From NCBI GenBank assembly GCA_020720805.1, contig DYNZ01000005.1:1-64000 (forward strand): 64,000 bases of DNA, read 5' to 3'. The position numbers and the translations under genes are program-made. The notes under the pieces were generated by a model that worked only from the letters and a program-made list of their open reading frames with translations, made no database searches and had not been told where the DNA came from. Below, piece after piece: positions 39,620 through 48,900 of this stretch. The DNA is from Leptospira biflexa. GTDB lineage: Bacteria > Spirochaetota > DYNZ01. Each line of letters opens with the position of its first letter. Positions within the stretch are counted from its first letter, which is position 1.

Positions 39620-40285
39620 ATGCGTAAAAAACTTCTCACATTTCTGGTGTCTACAGGCCTGGTTTTCTCGCTGAGCTCGGCCTTTGCCTTTGATATGGAT
39701 ATCAAATTAGGCGCTTCTGGTCCAGCCGATGCCAAACAAGTTGGCTTTGACGGCGCAGTCAGTTTTAACTTCCCTGTCATTGCCATGAGCGAACAAGGAG
39801 TAGGTTTTTCCATTGGCATTCAGCCAGGATTTCAATGGGTTTCCTGGGAAAAGGGACTAGGTGTTTATAAAAGCCTTGGTGGTGTATTACAGGCTGAAGT
39901 CACCGCTGATACGAATGTATTTCTTGTACCCGTTCTCTTAACACTTCAGGCTCGTTTCCCCGTTTATTTGGGAGATCAGGCAAGCGCATTCTATGTCAAT
40001 CTCGGCGCTGGTTACTCGTTTGGTAGCGCGGAGTACAGCGTGCCAGAATATACAAATACTTCATCTGTACTTGTTCCAGCCGTTGAAAGTACCGCCAGTC
40101 TCTCTGGCTTTACTTACGAAGCGATTGCTGGATTTGCCTTTGCAGCGAATACCAATCTCTCCATTTTTGCAGAGGCTGGATACCGCGGAGCTGACACAGA
40201 GACCGATGACGGATTTAAATATGATATGTCTGGCTGGGTTGCTCGCGTTGGCGCTCGCTTAAAATTTGGCGGCAGCTCGTACTAA
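39620..40285 (+). CDS. Small outer-membrane beta-barrel-like protein
   Basis: This 221-residue protein has a signal peptide (MRKKLLTFLVST .. SAFAFD). It then shows regularly spaced amphipathic strands (IKLGASG, GFSIGIQPGFQWVSW, FYVNLGAGYSFGSAEY, LSIFAEAGYRGAD, WVARVGARLKFGG), as in OmpX/OmpW-sized eight-strand barrels. The C-terminus is GGSSY, ending in an aromatic residue. AAGGAG stands 11 bases before the ATG. The 39341-39619 spacer upstream shows no gene. Function unknown. Confidence 0.75.
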   Translation: MRKKLLTFLVSTGLVFSLSSAFAFDMDIKLGASGPADAKQVGFDGAVSFNFPVIAMSEQGVGFSIGIQPGFQWVSWEKGLGVYKSLGGVLQAEVTADTNVFLVPVLLTLQARFPVYLGDQASAFYVNLGAGYSFGSAEYSVPEYTNTSSVLVPAVESTASLSGFTYEAIAGFAFAANTNLSIFAEAGYRGADTETDDGFKYDMSGWVARVGARLKFGGSSY

Positions 40286-40304
40286 AAAAACTTTTAGTTG
40301 CAGA

Positions 40305-40528
40305 TATACTCGAAACACTTTGGTTCTCGGGTTTTATACCAATAAGCATCGAATTTGACCGGTTGGGCAATGCCATAACCGCGTCCTTATCGACCTTGGG
40401 TCAGCTCTTCTCCATCCGTGGAGTCGCTGACACTAGTCCATCCGTGGACGTCGCATGAACAGTTGCAGGATACCCTGACTGCATGGCGTTGCCTTGTGAT
40501 ATCCGAAAACCAAAATGCCTATAGTATA
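40305..40528 (+). repeat. Degenerate composite of elements A and B, copy 6
   Basis: The left arm of A (TATACTCGAAACACTTTGG .. GTTTTATAC) runs into a B fragment (CAATAAGCATCGAA, then TTTGACCGGTTGGGCAATGCC). The B middle is deleted and B matches the variant at 19946-20097. Foreign sequence follows at about 40400-40480, with a doubled TCCATCCGTGGA motif. The right arm of A (GATATCCGAAAACCAAAATG .. GTATA) closes the locus. It is an old, rearranged A-with-B nest. Confidence 0.75.
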
Positions 40529-40534
40529 AGAACG

Positions 40535-40570
40535 GAAAAAACGGCGGCTGCATTGGTCGCCGATTTTTTT
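40535..40570 (-). terminator. Rho-independent terminator of the AsmA-giant lipoprotein-DUF350 operon
   Basis: On the minus strand CGGCG (40562-40558) pairs with CGCCG (40546-40542), and a run of T follows. The flanking A/T runs extend the stem. It lies just past the DUF350 stop, so it closes the operon that begins at 52167. Confidence 0.7.
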
Positions 40571-40587
40571 CGCTATTTACCCATAAA

Positions 40588-40908
40588 TTACCGTATCATC
40601 AACACCGACGCGGCAATAATAATCGCCATACCAAGGATAAAGCTTGCCGTCACAATGGCTACCGCCTGATTCTTCTCTTCCACAATCTGTTTGCGAATCG
40701 AGTAGCTAAAGGTTAATCCCTCCCAAATAAAATAGCCGAGCACTAACAACAGTATGCCGCCTATACCAAACAGGGCTGCATGTAGCATATAGAGCCAAAT
40801 TGTCATCGGAGCCTGAGGCGCAACCCCCTGTGCCTGGTTAGCTATACCTGTGGCGTTTACAAAGAGAAATACCATCAAAAAGAAAATCGGTTGCTTCAAA
40901 TGATTCAT
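40588..40908 (-). CDS. Small DUF350-family membrane protein
   Basis: A 106-residue protein with an N-terminal signal-like helix and two further membrane helices (LYMLHAALFGIGGILLLVLG and AVAIVTASFILGMAIIIAAS). The IWEGLT, VEEKNQAVAIV and LGMAIIIA blocks match the DUF350/UPF0719 family of inner-membrane proteins, of unknown function. It sits 59 bases downstream of the giant lipoprotein gene on the same strand and before the terminator, so it is probably the last gene of that operon. Confidence 0.78.
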   Translation of the reverse strand: MNHLKQPIFFLMVFLFVNATGIANQAQGVAPQAPMTIWLYMLHAALFGIGGILLLVLGYFIWEGLTFSYSIRKQIVEEKNQAVAIVTASFILGMAIIIAASVLMIR

Positions 40909-40967
40909 GGCAATCTAACTCTCCCCTCTTTCATGTGTTGCATTTAGTAAAAATAATGCGAATCAGA

Positions 40968-43900
40968 TCAAGATGCCTGTTTTGCCTCTTTTTGCTGTTG
41001 GAGCCGCTCTTGCTGGAATTTCCAGGAAGAAAAACGTGACTTCCACTGCAATACTTGCATTGGCTCTTTTCGGAGGTCCCGATAATAGCTCAAAATCTGT
41101 TGAAAGCCATGCAAGAGATCTAAATAGGCCAACTTAGGATGAACGAAGCCTGCCATTTTGCCGCCTGTCTGTGCCGTTACAATTTGCATATAGCTCATTG
41201 CCGCCTGGCTTTGCTTGCCCTGCTGCCAGAGAAGATCAGCCTCGCGAAGCTGACGCCGCCAGGTAAAAATAGTTTGAACTCTTTGCCAAAAGCGTTCGCT
41301 CGCTTTCATCTCCTTCCTGGCGCGTGCCAAATCATAACCTATAAAAAGAGTATCTACTAATAAGGTGGATGATGGTCGCAATGGCGCAGGAAGTCGATCA
41401 AAACGATCCAGAAAAAGAAGAATCTCCTTGTAGGCATCACTTTTCTTTCCGGCAAGGAACAGAAACGTGATATACTTTGCATAGCTCTCTACATAGGAAT
41501 TATAATTCATGGTTTTTTCATACGTAGAAAGTAGGGACTTCACAGCATTGCCATAGAGAATAGGAGAATCACCATGATGAAGACTGGCACTTAACAATTC
41601 GAGTCGTTCCTGCTTTCCAGAAAAATGCCATGTGCGTAGATTTTCCTCTGCACTAAAAACGCCGCTGGTCAAATACGAAATAACTTCAGGATATCTTTGC
41701 ATACGGAATAGTAATCTTGCGCGACTAAGAAAAAAATCGAGCCGAAGATCTCTGCTCTCCTGACCGCGAATTTCGAGATAGGAAGCGTCCAGAAGTTTGA
41801 GAGCTTCCACCGAATCCTTTCCTGGATTCATGGAAATGATCTTGACTTGGCTGTACGCCGCCAGTGGAGAGTAGCGATACGCATTTTCAAATGTGAACAT
41901 TTTTGCAGGCGATGCAGCTATACGGGTAATATCCATAGCTATCACCTCTCTAAATGAAGAGTCCCTGCTAATCTCCGCATCTACGCGCCGTAAAACAGGA
42001 AGTGCCGCATAGCCATAACCAGCCTGCTCAAGAACGAGAGCAAGCTCACGGAGAGTGTTAGCATCCTTACCAATGATTGCTAATAGCTCATTAGCTCTTT
42101 TTTGCCAATTTTGGTGCAGCCCCTCACGCAAATCCATTTCAAAGGCGAGTACCTGAATAGAGGAGACTCTCGGATTCATTTTGATAAGCGCATCAATCTC
42201 CTTTTTGGCAGCATGGTATCCTTTTCGTGCATAAAGATGTCGAATGTGGAGAGTCCTCCACATCGCATTCTGCCTGTAAGATTGTGGCAACTGATCGCGT
42301 AATTTTTCAAATTCTGTAAAATTTTCTAACATGAGGTAGGCCTCAGCTTTGCTGAAAGAAAGCTGGTGATCCTGATTCTGATCTAAGGATTTTCGTATTT
42401 TTTCCAATTCTTCCACCAGAATGATACACTCGGCCCAGTTTCCATGCCATTTTTGCAACTGGAGAGAACGCTCATATAGCGCGATCCTCCTCTTTAACTC
42501 TTCATTCTCATTTCCAGAGATATTTTCAAATCCAAAAACAAATTCAGTGGAGTGACTTTTCATGAGTGTTGCCACACCCTTCTGGAAATGGCCCTGTTTC
42601 ATGGCAGCTAATAGTTTCACTCTATCCTGGTCAGGCAGTGTTTCATAAAAAAGGATATTATTAGTTTTCCAAATCGTAGCTAACGTATTCCATCGCCTAA
42701 CAAGGGTTTCACGATCCCGTTTTTCTCTGCTGTCCCATTTTACAAAAATAACTGATGGTTGCAATGGTAATGCAAAACCAGCCTGCATCGGCAATGAAGC
42801 TGGAAATTCAAATATTCCATGATAAAGATCAGGAGAAATTTCATTCCAATTTTTTTTATAATAGGTTTTAATGGATAAATCCTGTTGGGGCTTTTCATTC
42901 GGTGATGCAAGTAATGAGATCAATTGATTTCTAAAATATTGATTCTCTACTCTTTTTACATTATAGGAATAAAAACCTGGTAAAAAACGAATGGTTTCAG
43001 CCTTAGGTGCAATATCATGAAAAACAGAAAGAGGTAATTGATAGATCCAACTGTTTCCCATAAAAAACCATCTCTTCTTGTTTTTACTCCAGACTGGCAT
43101 ACCTTGACTTAAAAATGACGAAAGGATCTTTCCATTTTTTTCCAAAATAGCTTTTTCGATGGCCTGAATATGGATAGTTTTTTGAATGAAAGAATTTTCC
43201 TGTTTCCCGATAACCCAGGTAAATAATTGAGAACCGGAAACCTTAAAATAGACCAAGATATCATCTTCGTGAAGCTGATTAAAAATCCATGGCTGCGCCT
43301 CGGTATGAATTAAAATTTTTAATTCAGGATAGTGCAGCTTTAAACGAAGAGAATTAGATTTAATATTTTTAAGATTTTGCTCAAGTTCGCTGCGCAACGT
43401 GGGTAGTTCTGCGCTGCGAACACTGATATTCTGTTTGATTTCACCCAATTGTTGCAGCAAAGTGTGCCTTTTTCGAATACTATTCAAATATGACTGCAAG
43501 GTTTCATTTTTAATTTTATCAGGCAACTGAGGTTGAATTTGCAGAATATCGAGAAGCCTTAAAATAGCGTTTTCTTTTTCCGCTATTAGAAGAGCATCAT
43601 TTGGATTTTTTTTGACATTGACCTGATACCATTGAGCCAGGCGAAAAACATCCTGCATTAAATTTTCCATACCAAGAGCCAATAAAACATCATCTTCAAA
43701 ATATTGTAGGCTTTCACGAAGATAATCCCCGGCATTTAGGCTCTGGTTGTAAAGGGGATCTTGCATATCTTGTACAAAAGGCTCTAAATATTTTATAACC
43801 CCACTGTGATGCAAACTTAATTGGCTGAAAAAATAGGCTAACTGCGCGCTCAACCCGTTCATTTGGTACTCTCTGGCAATTTGCAAAGAAAGCAGATAAA

Positions 43901-46900
43901 AACGAGCCGCTTGTGGATATGCACCCATTTTTTCCCAGATGCGTGCCCGGTTGGTGTAAAGAATTGCCAAAAGTATACGATTATTCTTCAATTCTGCCGG
44001 AATAAAAAGATCTTTTTCTGTTTTTTTTATACTGCCAGAAATAATTTGAATCAGCTCATCATATTTTGTGTCAGCATGTCGGTAATGTTGGTAAATATTA
44101 TCCCTTAATTGATATTGGGCCATGACAAGTTTATCTTTTTCTTTGGAATCAATCGACTGGGTTTTGAACGCCATACGACCCTGACTCAGCAAATTGCCTT
44201 TGTAATACATCAGGTTAGCAAGAATCAATTCCAAACGAAATAGGGAAACCCTGGAAGAAACTTCCGCCTTTTGGGCAATGCGTAGTTCATCATTTTTGGT
44301 AATTTTTTGCTTTCGAGCCTTTCGTTCGCTCTCTTCCTGACTTAAAAGTTGTTTATAAAGATTTTTCTTAAACGAAGCAGCATATTTCCTAGATTCGTTG
44401 ATTACTATGTCAATTTCCTTTATTGGATCCGGCAAATAATCCGATTTATTTTCCAATATATAGGATAGAACTAACATATAGTTCATGCGGCTATTGATAT
44501 CTTCCTGAAAATCTTGATAGTTACTTCCTGAAAGTATTGCTGAAGTTTTGCGGAAAAAATCCATAGCCTCTTGATAATTTCCGTTTAGGAAATAATAATA
44601 ACCAAGATTATTGCCTGTAATGGCTTTAACCTGCCATTCAAAAGAATTTACCGGATTCTCAAGGATTTGCCATTTTTTGCGGAGAAACTGAATTGCTTGC
44701 AGGTAATTGCCCTGCTTTAGATAGTTATCCGAAAAAAGGGAATGGTTCAAGGATAATTTCTCTATCTGATTTAAATTGCGATAGATGCGATTTTCACCTA
44801 TAATTGTTCCATCTTCACCAAGATTAAAAAAAGGAATTCCCTTCTTGTCGATCACATTCAAAACTACGAGATTCGGCAATAAAAATGGTGCTAAAACACC
44901 CGTATCAAAACGAAAACCTACTTCATTCTTAATATTCAGCAATCTCCAGCGCAAAGGAAATTTTTTAATTTTTTCCCTGGGCTGCTTTTCTAAAATCTTT
45001 TCTGACCGTTGCAGAAAATCAATTGAGATCCCATTTTGACCTAATTTATAATGACAATAGGCCAACTCCTGGTAGATTTGCTCTAATGGAAAGGCCAATT
45101 TTTTCTGATAACTATGATCAGCCAGCAATTGATTGTATAAATCAATCGCCTCTCGATACTCACCTCTTTCACGATGAATCAAAGCTAAATATTGAGTAAT
45201 TCGCAAAATTTGATTCATCTCATGTTCTGCAGATTGGTTGCGCTTTTGAGCCAGATAAATTTCCTTTACTTTACGAAAATTAGCGGAAGCCTCTTTCGAA
45301 AAATTATTCTGCCATTGACTATAGGCAAGGTGAAAGAAAAATTGAGCTTCTTGCAAAGTAGAGTCAAACCCGGTTTTATAATCCGCAGCAAGTTGGTAAT
45401 TTTCCAAAGCTTTGGAATAATTTCGGAGCAAGAAAAAGGAATTTGCCAAATTAAGATACAGATTCCCTTCCGTATTGGGATCTTTGGATTCATCATTGAT
45501 CCGTAATCCTTTATTATAAATCGAAATAGTTTGTTCTAATAAATATTCCGGGAAAAATTTGTTATAAAGATCATCGTTACCTACGCCATCTTCCTGACGC
45601 CGTATATCAACTAAAGAATAAATAAACCCTTGAAGCAAATAGGCATCCAAATACTCTTCATCCATATATGTTACCCACTTCAGCTCCTGCTCAGCCTTCT
45701 GCTGATATTCAAGAAACTCTGAAATTTCTGCCCGTGGATTAAGTATAATACGATTTTTTTGCAGGTTTCTTCTGTAATCAGAGTCAATTTTTAACCCTAA
45801 ACGATGATACAAATAAGCGGCGCCATATAAGTAAGCTTTATTGTAAGTGACTCGCGCAATATCAATTTTATCCTTTTGATTATACTGCTCGACAAATTTT
45901 TTGATTTTATCCTTTTTAAATTTAATACTTTGCAAATGCGAGTTGATATAACGGACATGGGCCTCGACTGCAATTTGATCATAAAGAGGACGGCTTAGAG
46001 CCTGAGAATTCAGTGTATGTAATAAATTGATCCATCTAAGATATATAACACTAGCCTGCTTGTAGTTTCCCTGCAACTCCAAGGCTTGACCCTGTGTGGA
46101 GTAGAAGGAGACCAGCTTATCTTTCATCTCATGGTAAGCGGGACTTCTGAAAAATCTAAAATATTTTTCAATGGCTTTATGATAAAGCTCTGCCATTTTA
46201 GAGGATTGAGATTGCTTTTCATAAGAGAGTCCAACAAAATACAGAGATTGAAAATGAAGTAATCTGGTTTGCGGAGTCAATTTAATAACAGTCTCAAATC
46301 CTTTTACTGCATCCTTATACTTTTTTAATCCAAGGTTGTAAAAACTTTGCATATACAGAGAAACAACCCCTAGACCTTTAAATGTAGGATATTTACTTTC
46401 AAGAGTTTTGATTTTTTGCAATCCAAGATAGTAATTTTTTTCCTGATAAAATTTACTTACAATATTATCTTCGATTTTTGAAAGATAAGATACGGATTTT
46501 GTGGCAGAAATCAGTGTTAACCACTCCTCTGGCAGAATACTATTGTCATAATATTTAGAAAAAAAATCATATTTAGCCGCGCCAGTTTTCAGTAGTAAAT
46601 TAAGATAAAAAGGATATTTATTAGAAGTTGACAATGCCTTTTCATAAGAAGAGATCATTGCAATATTATTTTTCTCTGCAGCAGCCATCTCGCCGAGGGC
46701 CTCATAAAGAAAAGCGAGCTGATTTAAAAATTTATTTTTTTGTTCTTGATTTGAGGAAAACGACTGTTCACCCTTTTTAAATGATTCTATCTGTTCCTCT
46801 AAAAAGCGCGTGGCATTTTTTCCTGTTATTTTTGCCTCATAAGCTGCAGCCAAAATTGAGTAAATGTTTTGCTTTGTTTTGGCTCCAAATTCAGATAGCT

Positions 46901-48230
46901 CTTTTAAATACGAGAGAGCAATCTTTGATTTCCCGCTTTGCTGATAATAATTGGCTATATTAACATAAGCCCGTGAAATAAAAAGATAGCTCAACGGATG
47001 CTTCTCATGAAAATCCTTGGTTCGCCTCAGGGCGAGAATATACTTTTCTGCATCGTTGTATTCGATGAGGTATTGTTCAGCTAACTCATATTGAGCAACA
47101 ATATTTGGCCGTCGGGGGATAATACCTGTAGCAGGAATCACAGAAACATCCAGATTATTTTCACGCAATGCTATATAAACAATAGAATCGCCTCTACCAA
47201 ACAGATCAGGATAAAAATTTACATTAAAAGAGTAATCCTGTTGAACGGTTAAAGGATAACCATTTTTTTTCGACAAATCTTGATAATACAGATAGCTTTT
47301 GTCATTTAAATCCAAAATACCATTCTCGTTCGTATCAATGTCAATTCTTGTATAAATAATTTTTTTACTATCACCAAGATACTTTGGAAACATCTCAATT
47401 TCATCATTTTTCGTAAGCCTGCGCTCGGATCCTGTTTTTTCTCCCTTTTTATCAACGCCTACTTCATAAATTTCACCAAATTTTTGTGAGTCTCGATAGG
47501 AGATAAAAATCAATTTTAATCCGTCGTTGGCATAAGAAACCTGTTCAGCGCCTAATGTCGTTACCTGCTTTTTAATTTTACCATTCGCTGACATAATCCA
47601 TATATTATTCTTAGCCTCACTTCCCCTGTTCGAGATAAAAGCTATCCACTTCCCATCAGGCGACCAAACGGGATCCTTATCTGTTATAGATCGTCTAACG
47701 TTTCTTTCGTCGCGAATTTCGGTTAGATTTTTTAGTTCGCCTATTTTTTTTTCACCGCCAAATTCATCAATAGCTTCACCGCTTTTTGTCAACCACTCCT
47801 CTGGATTAGCCGCGACTAGAAAAATATCCCCTTGGAAGTCATCTCTTCGGGAAACAAAAATTAATTTCTTGCCATCAGGCGATATTTGCGGTGACCTATC
47901 ATCAGCCGCATGTCGGGTAATAGGTTTTTCTATAATATCTCCCAAACCGCGGACAAAGATATCAAAGTTTCCATCCTTATTAGAAGCAAAATATAGATAT
48001 TTCCCTTGGTTGGCAATAGCTCCGTCAATCTCGGCAGATTTTGAAATTGTTAACGGAATAACTTTACCGACATTTTTGGGATTATAGAATTCGCTATAAA
48101 GAGTAAAACTATAATCCACCAAATCAGTTCTTAAATTTTTAGAACAGGATAAATTAAGCAACAGAGTGAATGCCGTTGCGACAAATAAAAAGAGCCGATA
48201 ACTCCGGATAATATTTTTTTGCCTTCTCAT
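40968..48230 (-). CDS. Giant lipoprotein: WD40-like propeller, TPR arrays and a CHAT-like domain
   Basis: A 2420-residue lipoprotein with lipobox LLNLSC (Cys29). Residues about 60-370 hold TolB/PD40 propeller blades (PQISPDGKKLIFVSRR, DPVWSPDGKWIAFISNRG, YANDGLKLIFISYRDS). Residues about 400-1600 are TPR-type helical repeats. Residues about 1645-1890 resemble a CHAT caspase-like domain: DDILVYFKVSGSQLFTWVI, NSWIYQLPLSVFHDI, IRFLPGFYSYN, DLYHGIFEFP near 1802. The HG of the catalytic His is kept, but the Cys position reads VIFVKWDS (near 1830), so it is probably inactive. More TPRs follow to the end. It starts 9 bases after the DUF1318 stop, with AGGGGAA. I infer a periplasmic scaffold anchored by lipid. 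Confidence 0.8.
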   Translation of the reverse strand: MRRQKNIIRSYRLFLFVATAFTLLLNLSCSKNLRTDLVDYSFTLYSEFYNPKNVGKVIPLTISKSAEIDGAIANQGKYLYFASNKDGNFDIFVRGLGDIIEKPITRHAADDRSPQISPDGKKLIFVSRRDDFQGDIFLVAANPEEWLTKSGEAIDEFGGEKKIGELKNLTEIRDERNVRRSITDKDPVWSPDGKWIAFISNRGSEAKNNIWIMSANGKIKKQVTTLGAEQVSYANDGLKLIFISYRDSQKFGEIYEVGVDKKGEKTGSERRLTKNDEIEMFPKYLGDSKKIIYTRIDIDTNENGILDLNDKSYLYYQDLSKKNGYPLTVQQDYSFNVNFYPDLFGRGDSIVYIALRENNLDVSVIPATGIIPRRPNIVAQYELAEQYLIEYNDAEKYILALRRTKDFHEKHPLSYLFISRAYVNIANYYQQSGKSKIALSYLKELSEFGAKTKQNIYSILAAAYEAKITGKNATRFLEEQIESFKKGEQSFSSNQEQKNKFLNQLAFLYEALGEMAAAEKNNIAMISSYEKALSTSNKYPFYLNLLLKTGAAKYDFFSKYYDNSILPEEWLTLISATKSVSYLSKIEDNIVSKFYQEKNYYLGLQKIKTLESKYPTFKGLGVVSLYMQSFYNLGLKKYKDAVKGFETVIKLTPQTRLLHFQSLYFVGLSYEKQSQSSKMAELYHKAIEKYFRFFRSPAYHEMKDKLVSFYSTQGQALELQGNYKQASVIYLRWINLLHTLNSQALSRPLYDQIAVEAHVRYINSHLQSIKFKKDKIKKFVEQYNQKDKIDIARVTYNKAYLYGAAYLYHRLGLKIDSDYRRNLQKNRIILNPRAEISEFLEYQQKAEQELKWVTYMDEEYLDAYLLQGFIYSLVDIRRQEDGVGNDDLYNKFFPEYLLEQTISIYNKGLRINDESKDPNTEGNLYLNLANSFFLLRNYSKALENYQLAADYKTGFDSTLQEAQFFFHLAYSQWQNNFSKEASANFRKVKEIYLAQKRNQSAEHEMNQILRITQYLALIHRERGEYREAIDLYNQLLADHSYQKKLAFPLEQIYQELAYCHYKLGQNGISIDFLQRSEKILEKQPREKIKKFPLRWRLLNIKNEVGFRFDTGVLAPFLLPNLVVLNVIDKKGIPFFNLGEDGTIIGENRIYRNLNQIEKLSLNHSLFSDNYLKQGNYLQAIQFLRKKWQILENPVNSFEWQVKAITGNNLGYYYFLNGNYQEAMDFFRKTSAILSGSNYQDFQEDINSRMNYMLVLSYILENKSDYLPDPIKEIDIVINESRKYAASFKKNLYKQLLSQEESERKARKQKITKNDELRIAQKAEVSSRVSLFRLELILANLMYYKGNLLSQGRMAFKTQSIDSKEKDKLVMAQYQLRDNIYQHYRHADTKYDELIQIISGSIKKTEKDLFIPAELKNNRILLAILYTNRARIWEKMGAYPQAARFYLLSLQIAREYQMNGLSAQLAYFFSQLSLHHSGVIKYLEPFVQDMQDPLYNQSLNAGDYLRESLQYFEDDVLLALGMENLMQDVFRLAQWYQVNVKKNPNDALLIAEKENAILRLLDILQIQPQLPDKIKNETLQSYLNSIRKRHTLLQQLGEIKQNISVRSAELPTLRSELEQNLKNIKSNSLRLKLHYPELKILIHTEAQPWIFNQLHEDDILVYFKVSGSQLFTWVIGKQENSFIQKTIHIQAIEKAILEKNGKILSSFLSQGMPVWSKNKKRWFFMGNSWIYQLPLSVFHDIAPKAETIRFLPGFYSYNVKRVENQYFRNQLISLLASPNEKPQQDLSIKTYYKKNWNEISPDLYHGIFEFPASLPMQAGFALPLQPSVIFVKWDSREKRDRETLVRRWNTLATIWKTNNILFYETLPDQDRVKLLAAMKQGHFQKGVATLMKSHSTEFVFGFENISGNENEELKRRIALYERSLQLQKWHGNWAECIILVEELEKIRKSLDQNQDHQLSFSKAEAYLMLENFTEFEKLRDQLPQSYRQNAMWRTLHIRHLYARKGYHAAKKEIDALIKMNPRVSSIQVLAFEMDLREGLHQNWQKRANELLAIIGKDANTLRELALVLEQAGYGYAALPVLRRVDAEISRDSSFREVIAMDITRIAASPAKMFTFENAYRYSPLAAYSQVKIISMNPGKDSVEALKLLDASYLEIRGQESRDLRLDFFLSRARLLFRMQRYPEVISYLTSGVFSAEENLRTWHFSGKQERLELLSASLHHGDSPILYGNAVKSLLSTYEKTMNYNSYVESYAKYITFLFLAGKKSDAYKEILLFLDRFDRLPAPLRPSSTLLVDTLFIGYDLARARKEMKASERFWQRVQTIFTWRRQLREADLLWQQGKQSQAAMSYMQIVTAQTGGKMAGFVHPKLAYLDLLHGFQQILSYYRDLRKEPMQVLQWKSRFSSWKFQQERLQQQKEAKQAS

Positions 48231-48239
48231 GTTATTCCC

Positions 48240-48884
48240 CTATTTTTTTTTCTGGAGCCATTGACCATTCTTTGATTGTAGCATCGTTCCTACTGGTGCG
48301 GTTTGAAAATATTTTTCTGCAAAAACTGCACCAATATCATCAAGTGTCATCCGAAATTCTTTTACATCAGTTGCCATAATTTGAAAAATAGCTTTCCTGG
48401 CATTATTCACTTTGCTTGCCAAAACTTCCAATTGCCGCTTCGCCTTCTCCTCCTGATCATATTTATTGCTGACCTTCTCTAATAAACCCTTATTATTTTC
48501 GCCCAAGACCCCTTGCCTTTGGTATTCCTGTAAATCTTTTTGCGATTCATCTAAAATGGAAAAAGCGCGAAATAACGCCACGTCTGAATCCTGACTACCG
48601 CTGGCAAACCCCTTCCCTTTTGCAGAGGAAATCACCCAGGCATCCTTTTCTATCTCCCTGTAACTACCCATAATCTGTCTTTCAATGGATGTTTTTGGGC
48701 CAGTTAATGTAATCTCTGGCGGAGTAACAGTTACACAGGAACAGGTCTGTTTGCCACACCCAGTTAAAATTAGGGGTACTACAAAAATAGCTGCTATGAT
48801 CAAGAAAAAAATATCTTTGGATAAACTGGTTATCCTGCCTACTACTTTCAATGACAAATGATCAAGTTCATACAATCGTTTCAT
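48240..48884 (-). CDS. DUF1318 (YdbL-type) lipoprotein
   Basis: I start at 48884 (MKRLYELDH) because AGGAA lies upstream; an in-frame ATG at 48920 would overlap the AsmA gene. The 214-residue product has a long signal with lipobox LILTGC and two further Cys (CSC) close behind. It then has ITLTGPKTSIERQIMGSYREIEKDAWVISS, a DUF1318 region as in YdbL and leptospiral homologues. It ends in helices and a glycine/lysine-rich tail. In E. coli, YdbL and the YnbE lipoprotein act with the AsmA-like YdbH in phospholipid movement between membranes. Here the lipid anchor and DUF1318 part are in one protein (inference from residues). Confidence 0.78.
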   Translation of the reverse strand: MKRLYELDHLSLKVVGRITSLSKDIFFLIIAAIFVVPLILTGCGKQTCSCVTVTPPEITLTGPKTSIERQIMGSYREIEKDAWVISSAKGKGFASGSQDSDVALFRAFSILDESQKDLQEYQRQGVLGENNKGLLEKVSNKYDQEEKAKRQLEVLASKVNNARKAIFQIMATDVKEFRMTLDDIGAVFAEKYFQTAPVGTMLQSKNGQWLQKKK

Positions 48885-48900
48885 AATGCTATTCCTATAC

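Noticed and set aside
40418-40669. Open frame of 83 codons starting in the degenerate repeat
   Set aside because: The first half is repeat sequence and the second half is antisense to the DUF350 gene.
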